A DNA stretch of 64,000 nt from Sphingomonas sp. UBA978 (GCF_002292295.1 NZ_DBBS01000021.1:460886-524885); one strand, 5' to 3'; shown: positions 1-9,025, counted from the first letter of the stretch. Numbers and translations: made by a program. Notes: a model not told the origin generated them from the sequence alone.

Positions 1-279
1 GTCGAGATGCTGTGGAGCCTGCGCGAACGCGCGCCGCTCAGCGCGCATATGTTCGCCGAAGCGCGCCGCGAGGGCGTCAACCCGCGGGTCGAGGAGCATC
101 GCTTGATCGTCGATGCGCTGCGCGCCCGCGATTCGGCGGCGGCCCGCACCGCGATGCGCAGCCACCTGAAGCGCGTCGTCGAGGACCTGCTGGCGGCGAC
201 CGAGGTGGAGGCGCTGCGCCGTGCCCGGTCGGAGATCGAGCAGCAGCGCGGCGCGCTGGAGCGGCGGCTGCACGCCTGA
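1..279 (+). CDS. GntR-family regulator, C-terminal part (FCD ligand-binding domain), cut by window edge
   Basis: The reading frame is open from base 1, so the gene begins upstream of the window. The visible 92 residues are the last helices of an FCD domain: an EHRLIVDALRARD-type helix, then AARTAMRSHLKRVVEDL, which is the usual C-terminal helix pair of FadR-subfamily GntR regulators. The winged-helix half is missing only because of the window edge. These proteins bind organic acids and repress catabolic genes. The target cannot be told from what is visible. The call to family is firm and the role is unknown. Confidence 0.8.
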   Translation, partial: VEMLWSLRERAPLSAHMFAEARREGVNPRVEEHRLIVDALRARDSAAARTAMRSHLKRVVEDLLAATEVEALRRARSEIEQQRGALERRLHA

Positions 280-297
280 CCGCGCGGCGGTATCGGG

Positions 298-753
298 TCA
301 GCCGCCGCCCATCGGAAAGACCAGCAGCGTCGACGTCGCGGAGGCGCAGAGCCGCCCCTGCGCATCGACCAGCCGCGCCTCCGAAAAGCCGACCCGCCGG
401 CCCAGCGAGACGAGCTTGCCCTCGGCGCGCACCGGTCCGCTCGTCTCGGTCAGCGCCCGGTGGTAGGACACCTTGAGCTCCAGCGTCGTATAGCCTTGCC
501 CCGCCGGCAGGCTGGAATGGACGGCGCAGCCGCAGGCGCTGTCGAGCAGCGTTGCGGCATAGCCGCCGTGGACGGACCCGATCGGATTGAAGACCTTGCG
601 CGACGGCGAGCCCTCGAACACGACGCGGCCGCGCTCCAGCTCGACCAGCGCGAATTCGAGCGTCTCGCCGATCGGGGGATGACGGTTGGCGGCCATCAGC
701 GCCGCGAGCTGGTCGTGGCCGTCGAGATCGGCATGGTCGGTCAGCACGTTCAT
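298..753 (-). CDS. PaaI-family hotdog thioesterase
   Basis: The 151-residue protein has the single hotdog domain and the VHGGYAATLLDSACG helix typical of PaaI-like acyl-CoA thioesterases (GSVHGG at about residues 56-61). The family hydrolyses acyl- or aryl-CoA thioesters in the cytoplasm. I chose the ATG at 753 because it overlaps the stop of the TetR gene by four bases (ATGA), which implies translational coupling with that regulator. A longer open frame reaches further upstream but runs through the TetR gene in another frame. The substrate is unknown. Confidence 0.85.
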   Translation of the reverse strand: MNVLTDHADLDGHDQLAALMAANRHPPIGETLEFALVELERGRVVFEGSPSRKVFNPIGSVHGGYAATLLDSACGCAVHSSLPAGQGYTTLELKVSYHRALTETSGPVRAEGKLVSLGRRVGFSEARLVDAQGRLCASATSTLLVFPMGGG

Positions 754-1364
754 GCGCGGGCATCCTTTTTGGCGGCGACCGGTGTGGCGGGGGCGGGGTC
801 GGCGGGGGCGGGGGCGTGCGGGGGTTGCGCGGCGATCCACGCGCGCGTCTCGGTCAGCATCTCGTCCGCCAGCGCCGCATCGCCGACCGCACGCGAGAGG
901 ATCACGGCGCCGACCATCGCCGACCACCGGCCGATCGCGGCGCGCCGCCGCCCGGCATCGTCCTCCCCGGCCAGGCGATCGGCGAAGCGGCGGATGTGCA
1001 CGTCCAGCCCGTGCGCCATCGCGGCCCGCGCCTCCGGCGTCTGCTGCCGCATCAGGCCGGCAAGGCTCGCCGTCGGACAGCCGTGCGCCGGATTTTCGCG
1101 GTGCAGCGGCGACAGATAGCCGTCGGTCCACGCCTCGATATCCGCCATCGCGGCCAATTCGCCCGACAGCGTGTCGGCGACCGTCGCGGCGATCAGATCG
1201 TCCTTCGACCGGAAATGGCCGTAGAAGCCGCCGTGCGTCTGCCCGGCCGCCTTCATCACGTCGGCGACGGTCACCGCGGCAAAGCCGCGTTCGCGGAACA
1301 GCCGGCTCGCCTCGCGCAGGATGCGGCGGCGGTTTTCCCCCATCTGCTCGCGACTGACCTTCAT
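750..1364 (-). CDS. TetR/AcrR-family transcriptional regulator
   Basis: The 204-residue protein starts with a TetR helix-turn-helix: RRILREASRLFRERGF, then VTVADVMKAAGQTHGGFYGHF, which is the recognition helix pattern. The C-terminal two thirds is a helical ligand-binding domain, and the end is a low-complexity Ala/Pro tail. It is divergent from the SDR operon at 1469 and shares the 104-bp gap with it. That gap holds two copies of a candidate operator (1398 and 1423). By analogy with the family it should repress both directions until a small reactive ligand binds. Its stop overlaps the start of the thioesterase gene. Confidence 0.9.
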   Translation of the reverse strand: MKVSREQMGENRRRILREASRLFRERGFAAVTVADVMKAAGQTHGGFYGHFRSKDDLIAATVADTLSGELAAMADIEAWTDGYLSPLHRENPAHGCPTASLAGLMRQQTPEARAAMAHGLDVHIRRFADRLAGEDDAGRRRAAIGRWSAMVGAVILSRAVGDAALADEMLTETRAWIAAQPPHAPAPADPAPATPVAAKKDARA

Positions 1365-1385
1365 AAAATTTCTCCACCTGCCCCG

Positions 1386-1415
1386 TTGACAGTTTCATGA
1401 TGGCCATCACATTTA
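1386..1415 (+). promoter_or_regulatory. Candidate promoter of the SDR operon with TetR operator in the spacer
   Basis: TTGACA at 1386-1391 matches the -35 consensus perfectly. A weak -10 (ACATTT or CATTTA) follows at 1409-1415. The spacer holds the perfect 12-bp palindrome TGATGGCCATCA (1398-1409), so a bound repressor would block polymerase. The -10 is poor, so the exact start is uncertain. Confidence 0.5.
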
Positions 1416-1434
1416 GCAATCATGACGCCCATCA
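1398..1434. promoter_or_regulatory. Two tandem TetR-type operator candidates
   Basis: The first copy, TGATGGCCATCA (1398-1409), is a perfect palindrome. The second, TGACGCCCATCA (1423-1434), matches it at 10 of 12 positions. The starts are 25 bp apart, and both copies are preceded by TCA. They lie between the divergent TetR and SDR genes, the usual place for a TetR-family operator. Confidence 0.55.
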
Positions 1435-1468
1435 TCAATAGGGCGGTCCACACCGAAAGGGCATTTCG

Positions 1469-2251
1469 ATGACCACGTCTACCATCCTCATCACCGGCGC
1501 CTCTACCGGAATCGGCGCGACCTATGCCGATCGCTTCGCACGCCGCGGCCACGATCTCGTCCTCGTCGCCCGCGATGCCGCGCGGCTTCAGGCGCTGGCG
1601 GCGAAGCTGACGGGCGAGACGGGTGTCGCGGTCGACGTCCTGCCCGCCGACCTGACGCAGCCCGACCAGCTCGCGCGCGTCGAGGCGCGGCTGCGCGAGG
1701 ACGACCGGATCGGCACGCTGGTCAACAATGCCGGGGCGGGGCTGGGCGGCGGGTTCGTCGACCAGACCACCGATGCGATCGACCGGCTGATCGCCCTCAA
1801 CACCACCTCGGTCGCGCGGCTCGCCAGCGCGGTCGCGCCGCGGCTTGCCGCGCGCGGCGAGGGCACGATCGTCAACATCGGCTCGGTCGTGGGGCTTGCA
1901 CCTGAATATGGCATGACGGTTTACGGCGCGACCAAGGCGTTCGTGCTGTTCCTGTCGCAGGGGCTGGCGATCGAGCTGGGGCCGAAGGGCGTCTACGTCC
2001 AGGCGGTGCTGCCCGCGGCGACGGCGACCGAATTGTGGGGCCGGGCGGGCGCCGACGAGGCGTCGCTGCCGCCGATGATGGACGTCGGCGCGATGGTCGA
2101 CGCGGCGCTCGTCGGGTTCGACGCCCGCGAAGGCGTGACGATCCCGCCGCTCCACGACGGCGACCTGTGGCAGGCGTTCCAGGGCGCGCGGCAGGCGATG
2201 CTGCCCGGCTTTGGAGAGATCCATCCCGCGCCGCGCTACGCCGCCGCCTGA
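1469..2251 (+). CDS. SDR-family NAD(P)-dependent oxidoreductase
   Basis: This 260-residue classical short-chain dehydrogenase has the cofactor loop GASTGIG at residues 10-16, the NNAG motif at 86-89 and the catalytic YGATK at 152-156. The family reduces or oxidises a carbonyl/alcohol with NAD(P)H in the cytoplasm. It opens a four-gene run with an Old Yellow Enzyme, a quinone-oxidoreductase-like protein and a hydrolase, a mix that suggests handling of electrophilic carbonyls or quinones under the divergent TetR protein. The substrate cannot be read from the sequence. Confidence 0.9.
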   Translation: MTTSTILITGASTGIGATYADRFARRGHDLVLVARDAARLQALAAKLTGETGVAVDVLPADLTQPDQLARVEARLREDDRIGTLVNNAGAGLGGGFVDQTTDAIDRLIALNTTSVARLASAVAPRLAARGEGTIVNIGSVVGLAPEYGMTVYGATKAFVLFLSQGLAIELGPKGVYVQAVLPAATATELWGRAGADEASLPPMMDVGAMVDAALVGFDAREGVTIPPLHDGDLWQAFQGARQAMLPGFGEIHPAPRYAAA

Positions 2252-2299
2252 TTCCCGTCTGATCCAGCCTTTCCTCACCGACACGCGAAAGACCCCGTC

Positions 2300-3406
2300 A
2301 TGTCCGAACCCAGCCTCTTCTCCTCCTACGACCTCGGCTCCGTCCGCCTCGCCAACCGCGTCGTGATGGCGCCGCTGACGCGCAACCGTGCCGGTGCGGG
2401 CCTCGTGCCGACCGACCTGATGGCCGAATATTACGGCCAGCGCGCCTCGGCGGGGCTCATCATCACCGAAGCGTCGCAGGTGTCGCAGCAGGGGCAGGGC
2501 TATCAGGATACGCCCGGCATCTACACCGACGCGCAGGTCGCTGGGTGGCGCAAGGTGACCGACGCGGTCCACGCCAAGGGGGGGCGCATCGTCCTGCAGC
2601 TGTGGCATGTCGGGCGGGTCAGCCACGTCGACCTGCAGGAGAATGGTGCGGCGCCGGTCGCGCCCTCGGCGATCCGTGCCGAGACGAAGACGGTGGTCAA
2701 CAACGGCTTCGTCGACGTGTCCGAACCGCGTGCGCTCGCGCTCGACGAAATCCCCGGGATCGTCGACGACTTCCGCCGCGCCGCCGCCAATGCGATTGCG
2801 GCCGGCTTCGACGGGGTCGAGGTGCACGGCGCCAACGGCTATCTGCTCGACCAGTTCGCCAAGGACGGCGCCAACCATCGTACCGACGCCTATGGCGGCG
2901 CGATCGAGAGTCGCGCGCGTCTCATGGTCGAGGTGACCGCGGCGGTGGCGAAGGAAGTCGGGGCGGAGCGCACCGGCATCCGCCTGTCGCCCGTCTCGCC
3001 GGCGAACGGCATCGCGACCAGCGATCCGCAGCCGCTGTTCGAGCATATCGTCGAGCGGCTCGACGCGCTCGGCATCGCCTATATTCATGTCGTCGAGGGG
3101 GCGACCGGCGGTCCGCGCGACGTCGCGCCGTTCGATTATGGCGCGCTGCGCAGCCGGTTCAGCGGCACCTATATCGCCAACAACGGCTTCGACCGGACGC
3201 TGGCCGAGGCGCATCTGGCGGAGGGCAAGGCCCACCTGATCGCCTTCGGCCGGCCGTTCATCGCCAATCCGGATCTGGTCGCGCGGCTGCGCGACGGCCT
3301 GCCGCTGGCGCAGATCGATCCGCAGACATTGTATGGCGGCGGCGCGAAGGGGTATACGGACTATCCGGTCGCGGCGGCGGCCGATGCCCGGGAGCATGCA
3401 GCATGA
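2300..3406 (+). CDS. Alkene reductase, Old Yellow Enzyme family
   Basis: The 368-residue TIM-barrel flavoprotein resembles NemA/OYE. The substrate-binding His-x-x-Asn pair is H176/N179, within VHGANGYLLDQF. The N-terminal NRVVMAPLTRNRA and the C-terminal AFGRPFIANPDL blocks are both typical. FMN-dependent enzymes of this family reduce activated C=C bonds of enones, maleimides, quinones and nitro compounds with NAD(P)H. It lies 48 bp after the SDR gene and its stop overlaps the next start (ATGA), so it belongs to the same operon. The physiological substrate is unknown. Confidence 0.93.
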   Translation: MSEPSLFSSYDLGSVRLANRVVMAPLTRNRAGAGLVPTDLMAEYYGQRASAGLIITEASQVSQQGQGYQDTPGIYTDAQVAGWRKVTDAVHAKGGRIVLQLWHVGRVSHVDLQENGAAPVAPSAIRAETKTVVNNGFVDVSEPRALALDEIPGIVDDFRRAAANAIAAGFDGVEVHGANGYLLDQFAKDGANHRTDAYGGAIESRARLMVEVTAAVAKEVGAERTGIRLSPVSPANGIATSDPQPLFEHIVERLDALGIAYIHVVEGATGGPRDVAPFDYGALRSRFSGTYIANNGFDRTLAEAHLAEGKAHLIAFGRPFIANPDLVARLRDGLPLAQIDPQTLYGGGAKGYTDYPVAAAADAREHAA

Positions 3407-4419
3407 AGGCGTTCCTCCTCGAGTCCTACGGCAAGGGACGGGCGCTGATCCCGACCGAAATCCCCGATCCGGTGCCGGCGGCGGGCGAGGTGCTGGTCGA
3501 TATCCATGCGACCGCGATCAACCAGCTCGACGGCAAGATCCGCGACGGCGCGTTCAAGCCGATCCTGCCGTACAAGCCGCCCGTCATCCTCGGCCACGAC
3601 CTTGCCGGCGTCGTCGTGGCGACCGGCGCGGGGGCGCACCGGTTCAAGGTCGGCGATGCGGTCTATGCCCGCCCGCGCGACGGCCATATCGGTACCTTCG
3701 CCGAGCGGATCGCGGTTGCCGAGGCGGACCTCGCGCCCAGTCCTGCCACCCTGTCGATGGCGGAGGCGGCATCGGTGCCGCTCGTCGGCCTGACCGCGTG
3801 GCAGGTGCTGGTCGAACGCGCCGGCCTGAAGCCCGGGCAGAAGGTGCTGATCCATGCCGGTTCGGGCGGGGTCGGCACGGTCGCGATCCAGCTCGCCAAG
3901 CATCTCGGCGCGACGGTGGCGACCACCGCCAGCGTCACCAACGCCGACCTCGTCCGCAGCCTCGGCGCCGATGTCGTCATCGACTACAGGACGCAGGATT
4001 TCTCGACCCTGCTGTCGGGCTATGACGTCGTCCTCAACAGCCTCGACGGCAAGACGCTGGAGCGGTCGCTCAAGGTCTTGAAGCCGGGCGGCAAGCTGAT
4101 CTCGATCTCGGGGCCGCCCGATCCCGCCTTCGCCCGGGCGCAGGGGCTCAACCCCGTGCTGCGGCTGGTGATGCGACTGCTGAGCGCCGGGATCCGCCGC
4201 AAGGCGAAGCGGGCGGGCGTCGATTATTCCTTCCTGTTCATGCACGCCGACGGCGGCCAGCTGGCGCAGCTGGGCGCGCTGATCGACGACGGAACGATCA
4301 GGCCGGTGGTCGACCGCAGCTACGCCTTCGACGCGCTGAACGACGCCGTCGCCTATGTCGACGGTGGCCGGGCGAAGGGCAAGGTCGTCGTCACCCTCCG
4401 GCCGGAGGCGTCGGCATGA
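3403..4419 (+). CDS. Zinc-independent quinone oxidoreductase-like alcohol dehydrogenase (MDR family)
   Basis: The 338-residue medium-chain dehydrogenase/reductase has an N-terminal GroES-like domain (ILGHDLAGVV) and a Rossmann domain with the nucleotide loop GSGGVG at 153-158 followed by AIQLAKHLGA. No structural or catalytic zinc cysteine cluster is visible, so it fits the QOR-type, zinc-free branch that reduces quinones or enones with NADPH. I took the ATG at 3403 because of its ATGA overlap with the alkene reductase. It also overlaps the hydrolase gene downstream by four bases. Confidence 0.88.
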   Translation: MKAFLLESYGKGRALIPTEIPDPVPAAGEVLVDIHATAINQLDGKIRDGAFKPILPYKPPVILGHDLAGVVVATGAGAHRFKVGDAVYARPRDGHIGTFAERIAVAEADLAPSPATLSMAEAASVPLVGLTAWQVLVERAGLKPGQKVLIHAGSGGVGTVAIQLAKHLGATVATTASVTNADLVRSLGADVVIDYRTQDFSTLLSGYDVVLNSLDGKTLERSLKVLKPGGKLISISGPPDPAFARAQGLNPVLRLVMRLLSAGIRRKAKRAGVDYSFLFMHADGGQLAQLGALIDDGTIRPVVDRSYAFDALNDAVAYVDGGRAKGKVVVTLRPEASA

Positions 4420-5258
4420 CCGCACGCACCAGCTGGGCGTCGGTGCCGACGGAGACGATCGTCGCGGGCGACACGTCGCTCGCCTACCGTCGCCTCGGGC
4501 CGGACAGCGGCGTGCCGGTCGTGCTGCTCAACCATTGGGGGGCGAACCTCGACAATTTCGATCCGCCGATCGTCGAGGGGCTGGCCGCGGACCGGCCGGT
4601 CTATGCGCTCGACTATCGCGGGATCGGCGCATCGGGCGGCACGGCGCCGCGCACCGTCGCCGCCACCGCGCAGGACGTCATCGCCGCGATCCGCGCCCTC
4701 GGTGTCGGGCCGGTCGACCTGATCGGCTTTTCTTTCGGCGGCTTCGTCGCGCAGCAAATCCTGCTCGACGCGCCCGACCTCGTCCGCCGCGCGATCCTGG
4801 CGGGGACGGGGCCCGCCGGCGGCGTCGGTATCGAGCGGGTCGGCGCGGTGTCCTGGCCGCTGATCCTGAAGGGGATCGTCACCTTCCGCGATCCCAAGAC
4901 CTATCTGTTCTTCACCGCCAGCGCCAACGGCCGGCGCGCCGCCAAAGCCTTTCTCGCGCGGCTGAAGCTGCGCACCGCGGATCGCGACAAGGCGGTCGGC
5001 CCGCCCGCCTTCCTCGCCCAGCTGGCTGCGATCAAGGCATGGGGGCTGCAGGCGCCCCAGCCAATCGAGACGATCCGCACGCCGGTGCTCGTCGCGAATG
5101 GCGACCATGACATCATGGTGCCAAGCGAGAATTCGCGCGACCTCGCGCGCCGCATCCCCGGTGCGGAGCTCGTCCTCTATCCCGATGCCGGGCATGGCGG
5201 CATCTTCCAGTATCACGACGCCTTCCTCGGCAAGGCGCGCGCGTTCCTGGCGGGGTGA
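4416..5258 (+). CDS. Alpha/beta-fold hydrolase
   Basis: The 280-residue hydrolase has the nucleophile elbow GFSFGG (Ser106), an acid in the NGDHD segment, and the catalytic His in DAGHGG near the C-terminus. An oxyanion-type NHWG stretch is near residue 40, where the family usually has HGWP-like sequences. It ends the TetR-controlled operon and overlaps the previous gene by ATGA. The family covers esterases, lactonases and dehalogenases; nothing visible fixes the substrate. Confidence 0.88.
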   Translation: MTARTSWASVPTETIVAGDTSLAYRRLGPDSGVPVVLLNHWGANLDNFDPPIVEGLAADRPVYALDYRGIGASGGTAPRTVAATAQDVIAAIRALGVGPVDLIGFSFGGFVAQQILLDAPDLVRRAILAGTGPAGGVGIERVGAVSWPLILKGIVTFRDPKTYLFFTASANGRRAAKAFLARLKLRTADRDKAVGPPAFLAQLAAIKAWGLQAPQPIETIRTPVLVANGDHDIMVPSENSRDLARRIPGAELVLYPDAGHGGIFQYHDAFLGKARAFLAG

Positions 5259-5273
5259 CGCCGTTCGATTGGG

Positions 5274-6620
5274 CTAGAGGAACACGCGATAGACGTGGTT
5301 CTGCCCGTGCATGTTCGATCCGAAGACGAGGCTGCGGCTGTCGGGGGTGAAGGTGACGTTCGGCTCCAGCCGGTAATCGTGCGCGGACATGTCGACGAGG
5401 CGCGCCGATCGCATATATTCGGGCGTCACCAGCGCCGGATCGTAGGCCTGCGTCTCGCCGTCGACGACCGGCTCGGGGGTCAGCAGCACGATCCATTTGC
5501 CGTCCGGCGCGTGCGCGACCATGTCGGCATCGCCGCCGTCGCCCGCGAACAATCGCCGGTCGGGCGAGACGTTGAAATGCACCGACCAGTCGTTCCGCTC
5601 GACCCGTCGCCACAGCCGCCGCCCGGTGGCCAGCTCCAGCCCCGCGACCCAGAACACCTGCCCGCGCGGGGTCTGGAGGTCGTACCACAGCCACTTGCCG
5701 TCGGGGCCGAAGAATTCATGGCCCCAGATCTCCATGTTCATCGTGCGATCGTGCGTCGCCGCCAGCCCGCTGCCATCGGTGCGGATGCGCCACATACGGG
5801 TGACGCGGTGCCACGGCCCCTCGTGCGAGAAGATGATCTGGCCCGGATCGGTCGGCGAGAATTGCGGGTGGTTGAGCCAGTCCTTCGCCGTGTGGATGAC
5901 GCGGCGCTGCCCGGTCCTGAGGTCGATGACGAACAATTCCATCGGCACGCGCGCCGCCCAGCGTTGCAGCATGCGCACCCCCTTCGCCTTGGCGAAGTTG
6001 AGCGGCCGCCCGTCGGGGCCGACCGCGGCATATTCCGCCTGGCCGAAGCGGCGGTTGCGCGGGTCGGGCAGGTCGGGCTGCAACGGCGCATCGCCATAGG
6101 CGACGGTGCCGACGAACAGCGTATCGTCGGCGTTGATCGCGCCGATCTGCCCCGCCTCGATCCGCGCGATGCGGCGAGTGCGGCCGCTGTCGACATCGAC
6201 CGCGAAGAAGGTGCGCGGCCGGTCGGTCGGCTGCCCGTCGCCCGGATCGGATACGCTGTAGAAGACGGTGCGCGAGCGGCGCGCGGTGAACATCAGGTCG
6301 GCCCGCGGGTCCGCCACCAGCAGCCGTCGGGCGTGCGTCTCGATATCGACCAGCACGATGCCGCGCGGGCTCGACATCGCCATCAGATCGCCCTGCGGCG
6401 TGAAGCTGTTGCGATAGAAATACAGCTTGTTGCCGCCCTCGTCGCCGGACAGGCGGACGATGCGGCGGCCGGTCTTCGCATCGGTCCATGTGCGTGGTGG
6501 GGGTGCGCCCGCCGGCCCCTGTCCGATCGCGCCTCCGCCGCCCGTGGCCCTGCCGGCCATGGCCGTGCCGGTCATCGCCGCGGCGGCCCCCAGAAACGCG
6601 CGTCGTGTCGATCCGTCCAT
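5274..6620 (-). CDS. Oligogalacturonate lyase family protein (PL22-like), Tat-exported
   Basis: The 448-residue beta-propeller protein has repeated GxDGxxLWY-like blades and the HPQFSPTDP and NMEIWGHEFFGPDG segments seen in oligogalacturonate lyases, which split unsaturated digalacturonate in pectin breakdown. Known bacterial Ogl enzymes are often cytoplasmic. This one has a twin-arginine leader (STRRAFLGAAAAMTG), so it probably works in the periplasm. Two adjacent ATGs exist (6623 and 6620); I prefer 6620 because a GGAG then sits five bases upstream. The gene follows the glycosidase at 6634 in the same direction with a short gap. Confidence 0.82.
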   Translation of the reverse strand: MDGSTRRAFLGAAAAMTGTAMAGRATGGGGAIGQGPAGAPPPRTWTDAKTGRRIVRLSGDEGGNKLYFYRNSFTPQGDLMAMSSPRGIVLVDIETHARRLLVADPRADLMFTARRSRTVFYSVSDPGDGQPTDRPRTFFAVDVDSGRTRRIARIEAGQIGAINADDTLFVGTVAYGDAPLQPDLPDPRNRRFGQAEYAAVGPDGRPLNFAKAKGVRMLQRWAARVPMELFVIDLRTGQRRVIHTAKDWLNHPQFSPTDPGQIIFSHEGPWHRVTRMWRIRTDGSGLAATHDRTMNMEIWGHEFFGPDGKWLWYDLQTPRGQVFWVAGLELATGRRLWRRVERNDWSVHFNVSPDRRLFAGDGGDADMVAHAPDGKWIVLLTPEPVVDGETQAYDPALVTPEYMRSARLVDMSAHDYRLEPNVTFTPDSRSLVFGSNMHGQNHVYRVFL

Positions 6621-6633
6621 CATCGCTCCAGTC

Positions 6634-8919
6634 TCAGGGTTGCGGGGTGAAGCCCTCGGCGCGGACGCGCCAGCCGCGCTGCGGGAAGCCGGGGGCAGGG
6701 CGATCCGCACCGTCCCAGCCGCCCGCCATCAGCCCGACCGCCATCAGCAGCGCGCCGTTCGAGGGGAAATAGGTTTCCGCCGCGCGCGCATAGCCCGGCC
6801 CGTCGGGATTGACCGCCATCGCGACGCCGCCCGCGCCGCCCGATTTCGGCACCAGTCCCGCGGCATGCGCATCCAGATGGACGCGCGGCGTCATGCCGGT
6901 CGCGCCCCATTGGTTGTTCTTGCCCGTCGCGAACAGCCAGTCGACCGCCTTGTCGGGCTGGCCGAGCCGCGCCGCGGTCATCGCGATCATCGGATAGTCC
7001 CAGCCCCAGGTCTGGCGCATGTCCCAGTTCGCCTCGACCGCCTGCAACGTCCGCGCCATCGTCGCCCGGTCAATCCGCGCGCCCGGTACGAAGCCATAGG
7101 CCATCAGGAACGACGGGTGATCGCGGTTGCGGCATCCCTCCGCCTCGGCATGGCGGCGACAGCGGGCGGACGCGGCGACGCGCCAGAAATCGGGGACGGA
7201 GGCGACCGGCAGGTAGAGCCCGTCGCGCACCGCCGGCGGCGCGAGGCGCGCGACCACGTTGTCCCAGTCCGCCCGCCGCGGCAGGCCGCGCCGGACGCGC
7301 CAGTCCTGCGCGATGTTCAGCGCCCAGCGGAAATATTCCAGTTCGAACGCCGGATCGCGTGTCGTCAGCGGATCGTAATTCTCCTGCGCCGGGATCAGCG
7401 GCGGGCCGAGGTGGCAGGCGGTGGCATCGCAGGTCGGCCAGCTCGCCAGCACCTCCGCCGTCGCCTCGACCAGCGGCGCGTAGCGGTCGAGTGTCGCCCG
7501 ATCCTTCCCCGCCCGATCCTTCCCCGCGCGTCCGGTGCCGGCCCGGCGGATCAGCTCGGACAGCAGGATCGGGTGCGGCTGCTGCCACATGATGAAGGGC
7601 GAGATGAGGCTGGGGCTGTTGCGCCCCTCCGGCCCGACCATCTTGGGCCACCATGCGCCCTTGACCCGATGCCGTGCGGCCTCCGCCCGGGCCGAGGGCA
7701 GGGTGCGCAGATACCAGCCCATGCTGCGTTCGAGCAGGTCGGCATGGCCCCATGCCGCCTGCCACGCGCTGTGCCACGGGTGCATCTCGAGATGGAACTT
7801 GCCGAACCAGCTGTTCGAGAACAGCCCCTCCTCCTGCGGCGGCAGTGTCCCCGCGCCGTTGATCGCCGAGAGATATTGCGACAGCACTACGCGGCGTTCG
7901 AGCTCGGACGCACGGGGATCGCTGCTGCCGGTGAAATCCACCGCCGCACCGCGGGTCCAGAATTGCCGCCAGTGCGCGGCCACCGCATCGGGCATCGCCG
8001 CAAAGCCGGGCAGGCGCGGTGCCTCCGCTCGCGGGGCGAATGCGACGACCGCGCGCAGCGTCGGCGTCCTGCCGCGGATCGTCAGCCGGTCGCCGTCGCC
8101 CTGCGCGATCGTCCCGTCGGATCGTACCGTCGACCAGTAGCGGGTCGCGTCCAGCCGTCGCTCGACCCGCCATTCGCCGGGCGTCCGCGAGACGATGCGC
8201 GTCGTCTCGCCGGCGCGCGGCGTCCAGTGCGACGGATCGGGATTGATCGCGGGCGCTACGCCCGGCCATGCGACCGACACGCCGAGCGATCCGCGCGCCA
8301 CCAGCGGCGACGTCACCTCGACCGCGACCGCATCGACGCCGGGCAGCACCCGCGTCCGCACCTCGACCGGCTGGCCATCGTAGCGGAAACGGCTGGTCAG
8401 CGTCCCGGTCCACATGTCGAGCACCTGCCGCGTTGCGGAGATGCGCGCGAAATCGGCCGGCCTGCCGCCGACCGTCAGCGCGATCCGCCCGAGCGAGATG
8501 CGATGCGGATTGGCGCGGAGCCAGGTGAAGGCCGGGTTCTTGTCGGCATCTCTCCACGCCCGCATCCACGGATAGGGCTGTTGCCCGCGGCCCGGCACCG
8601 CGACCATCGTCAGCCCGTCGCGCTCCGTGTAGCCTTTGGGGTTGGGGAAGCTGTGCCAGCCCCATTGCGCCATCGTCAGCAGCGGCGTCAGCTCGGCATA
8701 GAGCGCGGGGAAGGTCTGCAGGCCGGTGATGTCGGCGGTAAAGCCCAGCTCGCCGTTGCCGAGCATGACCGGTGCGTGCGGATCGGCCGTGGTGAAGGTG
8801 ATCGCATGCCGTCGCACCAGCGCCTCGCGATCGATCGGCGGCGGCGCGGCGGCGACCAGCGCGCAGGCCAGCGGCAGCGCCGCGACGCGTATCGCGCGTC
8901 GCCGGGCGACGCCCTCCAT
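6634..8919 (-). CDS. Putative secreted six-hairpin glycosidase, family uncertain (GH65/GH95-like)
   Basis: The protein of about 761 residues has a signal-like N-terminus (Arg-rich n-region, then a hydrophobic core ending near AAAPPP). An N-terminal beta-rich region with LGNGELGFTADITGLQTF follows. The long helical C-terminal half includes FGKFHLEMHPWHSAWQAAWG and WGWDYPMIAMTAARLG, as in (alpha/alpha)6-barrel sugar hydrolases. I cannot assign it to a numbered family. Position between a TonB receptor and oligogalacturonate lyase suggests a pectin or rhamnogalacturonan side-chain substrate. An alternative ATG at 8958 gives 13 more residues. Neither start has a clear ribosome site. Confidence 0.65.
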   Translation of the reverse strand: MEGVARRRAIRVAALPLACALVAAAPPPIDREALVRRHAITFTTADPHAPVMLGNGELGFTADITGLQTFPALYAELTPLLTMAQWGWHSFPNPKGYTERDGLTMVAVPGRGQQPYPWMRAWRDADKNPAFTWLRANPHRISLGRIALTVGGRPADFARISATRQVLDMWTGTLTSRFRYDGQPVEVRTRVLPGVDAVAVEVTSPLVARGSLGVSVAWPGVAPAINPDPSHWTPRAGETTRIVSRTPGEWRVERRLDATRYWSTVRSDGTIAQGDGDRLTIRGRTPTLRAVVAFAPRAEAPRLPGFAAMPDAVAAHWRQFWTRGAAVDFTGSSDPRASELERRVVLSQYLSAINGAGTLPPQEEGLFSNSWFGKFHLEMHPWHSAWQAAWGHADLLERSMGWYLRTLPSARAEAARHRVKGAWWPKMVGPEGRNSPSLISPFIMWQQPHPILLSELIRRAGTGRAGKDRAGKDRATLDRYAPLVEATAEVLASWPTCDATACHLGPPLIPAQENYDPLTTRDPAFELEYFRWALNIAQDWRVRRGLPRRADWDNVVARLAPPAVRDGLYLPVASVPDFWRVAASARCRRHAEAEGCRNRDHPSFLMAYGFVPGARIDRATMARTLQAVEANWDMRQTWGWDYPMIAMTAARLGQPDKAVDWLFATGKNNQWGATGMTPRVHLDAHAAGLVPKSGGAGGVAMAVNPDGPGYARAAETYFPSNGALLMAVGLMAGGWDGADRPAPGFPQRGWRVRAEGFTPQP

Positions 8920-8969
8920 CGGCCGCGCACGACCGTTCCCCCAAGCAGACCTCTCCATGTTGGACGGGT

Positions 8970-8986
8970 AACTTGTCATGCAACTT
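8970..8986. promoter_or_regulatory. GntR/FCD operator candidate 1
   Basis: The core TTGTCATGCAA (8973-8983) fits the form TTGT-N3-RCAA with flanking AAC and CTT. It lies just upstream of the glycosidase gene and in the divergent gap with the TonB receptor. It resembles the better site at 12019, so I read it as the same regulator's target. Confidence 0.5.
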
Positions 8987-9025
8987 CGGTCAACGAGCCT
9001 GACGGAAAAATTGCCAGTCAGACAT

